Assembly: GCA_015489145.1 (NCBI GenBank)
Contig: WGAH01000170.1
Span: forward strand, 1-5,900
Direction of reading: 5' to 3'
Length of the DNA stretch: 5,900 nt
Source of the DNA: Deltaproteobacteria bacterium
GTDB lineage: Bacteria; Myxococcota_A; UBA796; UBA2385
Positions 1 to 5,091 of the stretch are shown here, piece by piece. Positions within the stretch are counted from its first letter, which is position 1; the number at the start of each line of letters is the position of its first letter. The notes beneath the pieces are model-generated. The model saw only the letters and a program-made list of their open reading frames with translations, had not been told where the DNA came from and did no database searches. A program made the position numbers and the translations under genes.

Positions 1-435
1 GTGCTTGCGGCCGGTCTCGGTGCGAACCTCGAGGAGGGTGAAGCCGCCGAGGCGCTCGAGCCCGCGGTAGTGGGTGACCGCCGGGAGCGGCCGGCCGCGG
101 CGCTGGTCGGGCAGCGGGCGGCGAATCGTGCCCTTCTTGTGCGTGCGGCCCCAGACGAGCACGAGGTAGGTGCGGTGGACGCGGCCGTCGGCGATCCAGC
201 CGCCCACCAGCGAGCGCGCCGGCGCCGTGCCGCACAGCACCGCGCCCGAGGCGTCCACGTCGATGCGGTGGGCCGGGCGCGTGTCGGGCGGGAAGCGGTC
301 GCGGCGGCCGTCGAGCCAGGCGACGAGGTCGGGGCCGCCGCCGGTGCCCGGGTGCACCTTGACGCCGGCGGGCTTGTGAATCGCCCACAGCTCGGCGGCA
401 AGCTGTTCCAGCACGCGCGGTTCGTCGTCGCCCAT
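1..435 (-). CDS. RluA-family RNA pseudouridine synthase, N-terminal part (partial, runs off left edge)
   Basis: This family isomerises specific uridines in rRNA or tRNA to pseudouridine in the cytoplasm. The minus-strand frame is open from an ATG at 435 to the edge, giving 145 residues. Visible motifs are HKPAGVKVHPG (about residues 20-30), the catalytic-loop motif HRIDVDASGAV (56-66, with D59 as the expected catalytic aspartate), a central RTYLVLVWG strand (about 88-96), and TETGRKH at the edge, the start of the conserved TGRxHQIR segment. The active-site motif is HRID-DASG rather than the commoner HRLD-TSG, a conservative change. No S4 domain precedes the catalytic domain, as in RluA-like short forms. 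An in-frame ATG at 444 is possible, but AGG lies directly against it, whereas the same AGG sits 9 nt before the 435 ATG, so 435 is preferred. The target RNA cannot be told from the fragment. Confidence 0.93.
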   Translation of the reverse strand, partial: MGDDEPRVLEQLAAELWAIHKPAGVKVHPGTGGGPDLVAWLDGRRDRFPPDTRPAHRIDVDASGAVLCGTAPARSLVGGWIADGRVHRTYLVLVWGRTHKKGTIRRPLPDQRRGRPLPAVTHYRGLERLGGFTLLEVRTETGRKH

Positions 436-579
436 GCGGGACATCCTACCGCGCGGCGGTCGGGCGCCACGAGTGCCGGCCGGGTTCACCCGCGGGATGG
501 GTGCGACACCGGCCCGCCGCACCGGGTCGCGACCATCCAGGGGACGGGGTCTCGAGGAGCGCGGTCGGGTGGGGGAATC

Positions 580-680
580 GAGAAGGGGCGGACTTGTGTC
601 GCGTGGAGCGACAGAACTCGGGGTGATCTTGAGAAGGGGCGGACTTGTGTCGCGTGGAGCGACAGAACTCGGGGTGATCT
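580..680. repeat. Tandem direct repeat, two identical 50-bp copies with internal dyad
   Basis: Copy 1 is 580-629 and copy 2 is 631-680, identical over 50 bp and separated by a single T, giving a period of 51. Each copy starts GAGAAGGGGCGGAC and ends CTCGGGGTGATCT. Inside each is a perfect inverted repeat, TGTCGC-GTGGA-GCGACA (597-613 and 648-664), flanked by a further TT/AA pair after one mismatch. Each copy is about 62% G+C by count, lower than its surroundings. The sequence just before copy 1 (GGGGGAATC) loosely resembles the repeat end GGGGTGATC, which could be a decayed third copy. A duplicated operator, a REP-like element or a recent slippage duplication would all fit. No function can be read from the sequence alone. 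Confidence 0.9.
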
Positions 681-872
681 CGGATTGCGGAGGAGGCTCG
701 CGAGCCGCTGCACCCCCGGGGCGCGCGCCGCACCCTCGTGGCGATCGCCTTCCGGGCTCCGGGCCCTGGAGGTGCCGGACCGCGATGGCGCCGGCGTTCT
801 CGCGGTGCCGAGGCAAGGCCTTCGGGGCACTCGGTCGGTGAGGCCCCATCGGGTTCCGAGCAGCGGAAAACC

Positions 873-886
873 ACCGTAGTCCGTAG
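873..886. repeat. Short tandem duplication CCGTAGT x2
   Basis: CCGTAGT occurs twice back to back at 873-879 and 880-886, followed by CCG, the start of a third unit. It is probably replication slippage; it lies about 110 bp upstream of the M23 peptidase start and has no evident role. Confidence 0.5.
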
Positions 887-911
887 TCCGGGGCGCGTCA
901 GCGCAGCCGAC

Positions 912-929
912 GATCGGGGCAACCCGATC
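912..929 (+). promoter_or_regulatory. Perfect 7-bp hairpin with GCAA tetraloop upstream of the peptidase gene
   Basis: GATCGGG (912-918) and CCCGATC (923-929) pair perfectly around a GCAA loop, a GNRA-type tetraloop when read as plus-strand RNA. It lies about 70 bp before the M23 start codon. No run of T follows, so it does not look like an intrinsic terminator. It could be an operator dyad or, if transcription starts upstream, a structured 5' leader element. Confidence 0.5.
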
Positions 930-934
930 ACGAC

Positions 935-966
935 TTGTAGGAATCCTCTTGACGTGGCAAGATACA
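935..966 (+). promoter_or_regulatory. Possible promoter region for the M23 peptidase gene
   Basis: This AT-richer patch carries TTGTAG (935-940) and TTGACG (949-954), both resembling a sigma-70 -35 box, and GATACA (961-966), which is weakly like a -10 box. No pair has ideal 17-bp spacing: TTGTAG to GATACA leaves 20 bp and TTGACG to GATACA only 6. The position, 30-60 bp before the start codon, is right for a promoter, but the assignment of boxes is uncertain. Confidence 0.25.
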
Positions 967-997
967 GCCCCACCGCAGCTCCCCCCGCGAGGCTTCC

Positions 998-2071
998 ATG
1001 ATCCGCCCCATCGATCCCCCCCTCGGTCTCCCCTGGCTCCTCTACGGAATGCTCGGATGTTCCCTCGCCCTCAACGCGGTCCTCGCCTGGGATCGCGGCG
1101 AGGCCGAGTGCCCCGAGGCTGCGGTCGCCCGGGAGCCCGTCGCCGCCGAGGCTTCCGCTGAGCCCGCCGGCGCGCCGGAATCGGCCGTCGCCGCGCCCGC
1201 CCCGGCGGAGGAGCCCGCGCCGGCGGCGGTCGCCGCGACCGCGAGCCCCGGGGAGGCCGCCGCGCCGACCGCCGCCGCGCCGGCCCTCGGCAACTGGGTC
1301 GTCACCACGGGCACCGTGGAGCACTCCCTGGCCCGCACCTTCCAGGAGGCGGACCCCGAGCACGGCGACGCCCTCGCCGCCGTCTACTCGCGGCTCTTCG
1401 TCTGGGACCTCGACCTGCGCCGCGACCTTCAGCGCGGCGACGAGGTGGAGGTGGCCTGGCGGCAGGAGCAGGACGGCACCTACACCATCGCCGCCGCCCG
1501 CCTGCACTCCCACAAGCTCGGCCGCACGCTGACCGCCTACCGCTGGCAGGCCACCGGCGACCGCTTCCCGAGCTACTGGCAGGAGGAGGGCACCGAGGTG
1601 CCCTACCGCCTCGTCGACGGGCCGCTCGACGACTACGAGCAGGTGACGAGCCTGCTCAAGGACCGGCCCCACCACAAGGGCATGGACTTCAAGACGCCGG
1701 TGGGCACGCCGGTCAAGGCGCCGCGCAACGCCGTGGTCACCCGCGAGAACTGGCGGTGGACCGCCAACGGCAACTGCCTGGAGCTGCGCTACGAGGACGG
1801 CACGATCGCCAAGTTCCTGCACCTCTCCGAAAACGAGGCGCACCCGGGCGACCGGGTGACGGCCGGCCAGGTGATCGCCCGGACGGGCAACACCGGCCAC
1901 TCCACGGCCCCCCACCTGCACTACCAGCTCGAGAAGGGCGACCGCGTCGTGGACCCCCTCGACTACCACCAGGTCGAGCGCCGGCGCCTGCCCGCCGGGG
2001 ACATGGCGGCCTTCCAGGCCGAGGTGGCCCGCTACGACGCGCTCCTCGGCCAGGCCCTCGCCAGCCGCTGA
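998..2071 (+). CDS. Membrane-anchored M23 (LytM-type) zinc metallopeptidase
   Basis: This is a predicted peptidoglycan endopeptidase that cleaves peptide cross-links in the periplasm. In the 357-residue product a hydrophobic segment at about 11-31 serves as an N-in anchor or uncleaved signal. An Ala/Pro/Glu-rich linker follows (about 33-97), then an OapA/Csd3-like region (about 100-165, including DLDLRRDLQRGDEVEV), then the M23 domain (about 222-320). Zinc-site residues are all present: H226 and D230 in HHKGMDF, H275 in FLHLSE, and H306 and H308 in APHLHYQLE. It should therefore be catalytically active, unlike degenerate EnvC/NlpD-type activators. The architecture recalls MepM, ShyA and Csd3. 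The ATG at 998 is preceded by GAGG (989-992) at 5-nt spacing. The gene faces the 128-residue protein gene across 10 bp. Confidence 0.93.
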   Translation: MIRPIDPPLGLPWLLYGMLGCSLALNAVLAWDRGEAECPEAAVAREPVAAEASAEPAGAPESAVAAPAPAEEPAPAAVAATASPGEAAAPTAAAPALGNWVVTTGTVEHSLARTFQEADPEHGDALAAVYSRLFVWDLDLRRDLQRGDEVEVAWRQEQDGTYTIAAARLHSHKLGRTLTAYRWQATGDRFPSYWQEEGTEVPYRLVDGPLDDYEQVTSLLKDRPHHKGMDFKTPVGTPVKAPRNAVVTRENWRWTANGNCLELRYEDGTIAKFLHLSENEAHPGDRVTAGQVIARTGNTGHSTAPHLHYQLEKGDRVVDPLDYHQVERRRLPAGDMAAFQAEVARYDALLGQALASR

Positions 2072-2081
2072 GGCCGTCCCC

Positions 2082-2468
2082 CTACCCCGGCGGCGGCCAG
2101 GGCCCCCGCCACACCGGCGGGCGGCCCAGCGCGCGCAGCGCCGCCAGCGCCGCCGCCGCCGAGGGGTAGCGCGCCACGTCGGCCCGGGGGTGGCGCTCCC
2201 CCAGCGCCGGCGCCGTGGCGAGCACCAGCATCACCCAGCCCGTCGCCCGGTCGCGGTGCAGGCACCAGCAGGGCTCGCGGCGGGGCGTGGTCCCCGCGGG
2301 CACCGACTCCCAGGCCTCGCGGGTGCGCGTCGGCGAGAGGCGGAGCTGCCCGGCCGCATCCAGGGTGAAGATCGCCGGCACCCCCTCGGTGGCCAGGGCC
2401 TCGTCGAAGCGGGTGGCGAAGGGGAGGGGGGCCGACCACGCCGGGGCGAAGGCGCCGTCGCCGCTCAC
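2082..2468 (-). CDS. Unrecognised 128-residue protein
   Basis: I do not recognise this family. The composition is that of a real protein: central residues 29-44 read GVPAIFTLDAAGQLRL, followed by charged and aromatic residues, a C67-W68-C69 motif and a hydrophobic strand (WVMLVLATAP, about 77-86), then an Ala-rich probable helix (about 103-114) and a Pro/Trp-rich tail. There is no signal peptide or transmembrane segment, so it is probably cytosolic unless held at the membrane by its partner. The start is GTG at 2468, with GGGAGG (2473-2478) 4 nt upstream. That GTG overlaps the stop of the upstream microprotein gene as GTGA, which argues for coupled translation. The strand-3' end is 10 bp from the M23 gene end. 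The paired cysteines could bind metal or form a disulfide, but this is speculation. Confidence 0.72.
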   Translation of the reverse strand: MSGDGAFAPAWSAPLPFATRFDEALATEGVPAIFTLDAAGQLRLSPTRTREAWESVPAGTTPRREPCWCLHRDRATGWVMLVLATAPALGERHPRADVARYPSAAAALAALRALGRPPVWRGPWPPPG

Positions 2469-2545
2469 CGTCCCTCCCAGGCCACGGCGGCCCAGGCGCC
2501 GAGGACGACGAGGAGCATGGTGGCGATGCCGGCGGCGGTGAGCAA
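2465..2545 (-). CDS. Single-helix membrane microprotein (26 residues), translationally coupled
   Basis: This small gene encodes a peptide that is almost wholly one hydrophobic segment, with a core reading GIATMLLVVLGAWAAVAW and a C-terminal EGR. It looks like one transmembrane helix. The TTG at 2545 is preceded by GGAGGG (2554-2559) at 8-nt spacing, a good ribosome-binding site. The TGA stop shares four bases (GTGA) with the next gene's start. A second in-frame TTG at 2569 would add an N-terminal GRRRVPAL stretch giving a textbook positive-inside topology, but it lacks a spaced ribosome-binding site. Size and shape recall small subunits such as CcmD or CcoQ, yet no neighbour belongs to those systems. 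The coupling implies a joint role with the 128-residue protein. Confidence 0.55.
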   Translation of the reverse strand: MLTAAGIATMLLVVLGAWAAVAWEGR

Positions 2546-2553
2546 GGCTGGAA

Positions 2554-2559
2554 CCCTCC
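2554..2559 (-). promoter_or_regulatory. Ribosome-binding site of the microprotein gene
   Basis: Read on the minus strand this is GGAGGG, 8 nt before the TTG at 2545. It is the main reason for choosing that start over the upstream in-frame TTG at 2569, and it supports the tiny gene being translated. Confidence 0.5.
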
Positions 2560-2627
2560 GGCGCCCCAACCTATCGCGCCGGTGCAACCCCGACCGCCCG
2601 GCGGCATCGGGTTGACGGAGGCCGCCC

Positions 2628-3416
2628 ATGACCCGGACGCCGTTCGCGCCGCTGCTCCTGCTCGCCGCCCTCGCCGCGGGGCCGCTCCCGTCGGGCGCCG
2701 CCGAGCCCCCGGCTCCCGCGGCCGACGGGCGGGCCGCCTACGCCGAGGCGCTGGCGGCCTACGTGGGCGAGGACGGCCGCGTGGACTACGCCGGCCTCGC
2801 CCGCTCCGGCGCCCTCGACCCGGTCGTCGCCGCCCTCGCCGAGGCCGCCGAGCCCGCCGACCCCCTCGCCCGCGAGGCCTTCTGGATCGACGCCTACAAC
2901 GCCCTCACCCTCTCCCTCGTCGCCGCGAACTGGCCCCTGGGCAGCATTCGCGACCTCGACGGCGGCGACCCCTGGAGCGTCCGCCGCTTTCGCGTCGCCG
3001 GCCGCGCGCTCACCCTCAACGACATCGAGCACGGCATCCTGCGGCCGATGGGCGACCCCCGGGTCCACGCCGCGGTGAACTGCGCCAGCCGGGGCTGCCC
3101 GCCCCTCGCCCGGACGCCCTACGCGGCGGACCCGGCGGGGGTGGACGCCGCCCTCGACGCCGCCGCCCGCCGCTGGGTGGCCGCCGGCGCCCTCGAGCTC
3201 GGCGAGGACACCGTCGCCTTCAACCGCATCTTCGAGTGGTACGCCGAGGACTTCCGGCGCGCCGACGACCGCCCGGTGCCCGGCCTCGACCCGGCGATGG
3301 CCGCCGCCGCCCGCTTCTGCGCCCGCTACCTCCCCGCCGACCGCGCCGCGGCGCTCCTCGCCGGGGGCCGGGCCGGGAGCTGGATCGACTACGACTGGTC
3401 GGTGAACGCCCGCTGA
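2628..3416 (+). CDS. Exported DUF547 domain protein
   Basis: This 262-residue protein has a signal peptide: TRT, then a Leu/Ala-rich core (about 5-18), with a likely cleavage near SGAA-EP around residue 25. The mature part matches DUF547 along its length: FWIDAYNALTLSLV, GSIRDLDGGDPW, LTLNDIEHGILRP, DPRVHAAVNCASRGCPPL, FNRIFEWYAEDF, and a C-terminal YDWSVN. The NCASRGCPPL block with two cysteines and the DIEH motif are the most conserved parts of the family. DUF547 has no firmly established biochemical role; it is common in secreted bacterial proteins and also appears in plant proteins. The ATG at 2628 has GGAGG (2617-2621) 6 nt upstream. It diverges from the microprotein gene with 82 bp between starts, which must hold both promoters, and ends 1 bp from the convergent PLD-CBM20 gene. 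Confidence 0.92.
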   Translation: MTRTPFAPLLLLAALAAGPLPSGAAEPPAPAADGRAAYAEALAAYVGEDGRVDYAGLARSGALDPVVAALAEAAEPADPLAREAFWIDAYNALTLSLVAANWPLGSIRDLDGGDPWSVRRFRVAGRALTLNDIEHGILRPMGDPRVHAAVNCASRGCPPLARTPYAADPAGVDAALDAAARRWVAAGALELGEDTVAFNRIFEWYAEDFRRADDRPVPGLDPAMAAAARFCARYLPADRAAALLAGGRAGSWIDYDWSVNAR

Positions 3417-3417
3417 C

Positions 3418-5043
3418 TCAGCGCCAGCTCGCTTCGAGGGTGCGGGTGCCGTCGGCGACGAAGGGGGGCGGGTCGGCCACGCTCACCCGGTTGTCGCCGG
3501 CCTCCCACCGGGGCACGCCGTCGTCGAAGGAGGCGGTGAGCTTCCACTGGAAGCGCGTGCCCAGGGGCAGGGTGGCCGGCGCCTCCGTCCACCAGGTCGG
3601 GTAGGTGTCGGCGTCGGTGGTCAGCGGCCAGCCGGGGCCCGTCGCGCCCCAGTCGCCGAGAACGGGCTGATCGCCCAGCACCCGGACGGTCTCCCCCCAG
3701 TAGGTCTCGGCGTCGCGGGCCACGAAGGCCACCGGCTGCTCCGGCCAGCCGGCCCGCCCGGCGAGGTCGGCGAACACCTCGTCGAAGCCGGGCTCGCCGT
3801 CCACCGGCCCCCAGGCGTCGGCGTACTCGCCGAGGATGCGCAGCCACTCGCCGAGGTAGCGCCGCCCGGTGCGCCCGCCGTCGAGGGCCACGGTGTCGAG
3901 GAACAGGGTGCTCTCGGTGTTGCTGGCCGCCGACGAGGCGCTGCCGAGGCCGCTCACCGTCCAGTTGCTCGCGTCGGTGATCACGCGCTCGCCGCCCCGG
4001 CCGAGCACCGCGAACTTCGCGTGCATCGCCGTGTAGGGGGTCGCCTCGTTGCGGACCTCCCAGACGTGGACGCCGGCGGCGCGCAGCGCGTCCTCGGTGT
4101 CGTCCCAGTAGTCGTCGGACTGCTTGCGGTCGGTGATCACGTGGACCGGCACGCCGGCCGCCGCCCGCTCGGCCAGCACCTCGACGAGCGAGCCCGGGGC
4201 GTCCGGCGCCGAGAAGTCGCGCAGCGAGTAGACGGCGAGGAGGATTTGCTCGTCCTCCTCGGCCAGCCAGTCGAGGATGCGCGCGCCGGCCCGGGGACCG
4301 CCGGCCTCGGGCGAGAACAGCACGTTGGCGGCGGCGTCGGCGTCCCAGGTGTTCACGACCTCCTCGTCGTCGAGGACGGCCTGCCAGGCGGCCTCGTAGG
4401 CGGCCACCAGCGCCGGGTCGTGGACGAGGTGCAGCGTCTCGTCGTTGTAGATCGCGTTGTCGCCGGGGTTCATGCTGCCGGTGAGCAGGGTGGTGCCCGC
4501 CGGCGTGGTGAACAGCCGCGTCTTGAGGTGCATCAGCCCGCCGCCGCCGATGCCGACGAGGTCGGCGTGGGCGCGCGCCTCCGCGGTGGACGCGCGGTTG
4601 TCCTCGACCAGCACGAAGCCGGCGTCCTCCAGCGTCTCGTCGAAGGTGTTCCAGGTGCGCTCCGGGTCGAGCTGGTCCTTCTCGACGAGCACCTGCACGT
4701 CCACCCCGTCGTCGCGGGCGGCGATCAGGGCGTCGATCACCTCGGGGTTGCGGAGGTTGTAGACCGCGTAGCGAATCGCGTAGGGGTTGGTGCCGTCCTC
4801 CCAGGTCGCGTCGGCGGCGACGCCGTCGTCGGCGAGGCGGGCCGCGCGCACCCGGTCGATGAGGGCGAGCTCGAGGCTCACCGTCGGGTCCCAGGGGGCG
4901 AAGAGCGTCTCGAAGGCGGCGTCGAGGTCGGCTTCGTCGGGCAGCGGGGCGTAGGCGCCCGTCCAGGGGGCGTCGCGATCGGCCACCGCCGGCGCGCCGG
5001 GCTCCGGGGCGAGGCAGCCCAGGGCGAGGAGCAGGAGCGTCAT
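3418..5043 (-). CDS. Phospholipase D-like lipoprotein with C-terminal CBM20 module
   Basis: The 541-residue product starts with a short hydrophobic segment ending ALGC (C10), a plausible but short lipobox, so it is probably an envelope lipoprotein. Two PLD half-sites follow: MHLKTRLF (H172, K174) with TGSMN (N192) and NDE (E202), and MHAKFAVL (H341, K343) with DASNWT (N360) and NTE (E377). The usual aspartate of HxKxxxxD is absent in both (T179 and G348). The last 105 residues (437-541) have the pattern of CBM20, a starch- and glucan-binding module: VRVLGDQPVLGDW, YPTWW, LPLGTRFQWKL, RWEAGDNR and a final ASW. Likely sugar-stacking aromatics include W465, W500 and W513. PLD-family members act on phosphodiesters in lipids or nucleic acids; the substrate here is unknown. 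An in-frame GTG at 5049 is an alternative start; neither has a clear ribosome-binding site. Confidence 0.88.
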   Translation of the reverse strand: MTLLLLALGCLAPEPGAPAVADRDAPWTGAYAPLPDEADLDAAFETLFAPWDPTVSLELALIDRVRAARLADDGVAADATWEDGTNPYAIRYAVYNLRNPEVIDALIAARDDGVDVQVLVEKDQLDPERTWNTFDETLEDAGFVLVEDNRASTAEARAHADLVGIGGGGLMHLKTRLFTTPAGTTLLTGSMNPGDNAIYNDETLHLVHDPALVAAYEAAWQAVLDDEEVVNTWDADAAANVLFSPEAGGPRAGARILDWLAEEDEQILLAVYSLRDFSAPDAPGSLVEVLAERAAAGVPVHVITDRKQSDDYWDDTEDALRAAGVHVWEVRNEATPYTAMHAKFAVLGRGGERVITDASNWTVSGLGSASSAASNTESTLFLDTVALDGGRTGRRYLGEWLRILGEYADAWGPVDGEPGFDEVFADLAGRAGWPEQPVAFVARDAETYWGETVRVLGDQPVLGDWGATGPGWPLTTDADTYPTWWTEAPATLPLGTRFQWKLTASFDDGVPRWEAGDNRVSVADPPPFVADGTRTLEASWR

Positions 5044-5056
5044 GGGGCACCGGGAG

Positions 5057-5071
5057 GGCCGGAAACCGGCC
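5057..5071 (-). promoter_or_regulatory. Perfect 6-bp hairpin between the last two minus-strand genes
   Basis: GGCCGG (5057-5062) pairs with CCGGCC (5066-5071) around three bases, TTT on the minus-strand transcript. It lies in the 48-bp gap, about 14 nt before the PLD-CBM20 start codon. No U-tract follows, so it is a poor intrinsic terminator. It may slow read-through, cover the initiation region or be fortuitous in such G+C-rich DNA. Confidence 0.35.
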
Positions 5072-5091
5072 GGGCGAGGGTCCGCGCTGCC

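Larger units (their letters stand above)
436..997. other. Long divergent intergenic region
   Basis: About 560 bp separate the divergently transcribed pseudouridine synthase and M23 peptidase genes. I see no convincing gene here: the frames that cross it are low-complexity, Arg/Gly/Ala/Pro-rich and lack recognisable motifs. It contains the tandem 51-bp-period repeat (580-680), short perfect palindromes such as GGTCGCGACC (525-534) and GGCTCGCGAGCC (695-706), a short CCGTAGT tandem duplication (873-886) and a perfect hairpin (912-929). The last 100 bp and the repeat are visibly less G+C-rich than the coding DNA, as expected for regulatory sequence. Confidence 0.75.

Noticed and set aside
481..500. 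tRNA T-arm-like sequence GGGTTCACCC
   Set aside because: The stem is only 4 bp with a 2-nt loop, and no acceptor or anticodon arm can be built around it.
580..680. CRISPR array
   Set aside because: There are only two repeat units and just one base between them, so no spacer exists, and no cas genes are present.
1..879. A 292-residue plus-strand frame, including two copies of a 17-residue repeat (EKGRTCVAWSDRTRGDL)
   Set aside because: It is antisense to the pseudouridine synthase motifs. The peptide repeat is only the DNA repeat, whose 51-bp period is a multiple of three.
1031..1090. Lipobox in the M23 peptidase (MLGC at residues 18-21)
   Set aside because: The cysteine lies in the middle of a hydrophobic segment that continues through residue 31, so this is better read as a transmembrane anchor.
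446..1969. A 507-residue minus-strand open frame covering the M23 gene and part of the intergenic region
   Set aside because: It is antisense to a gene with complete zinc-site motifs, and its translation is Gly/Val/Arg/Ala-rich without domain motifs. Long antisense frames are expected at this G+C content.
2032..2607. A 191-residue minus-strand frame overlapping the microprotein and 128-residue genes
   Set aside because: It is Gly/Pro/Arg low-complexity sequence and overlaps the M23 3' end. The coupled pair in the other two frames has ribosome-binding sites and sensible composition.
2582..3604. A 340-residue plus-strand frame overlapping the DUF547 gene
   Set aside because: The translation is nearly all Arg, Pro and Gly, while the alternative frame matches DUF547 throughout.
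3389..5050. A 553-residue minus-strand frame overlapping the PLD-CBM20 gene
   Set aside because: It is a frame-shifted reading of the same strand, dominated by Arg, Pro and Gly. The other frame carries both PLD motifs and CBM20.
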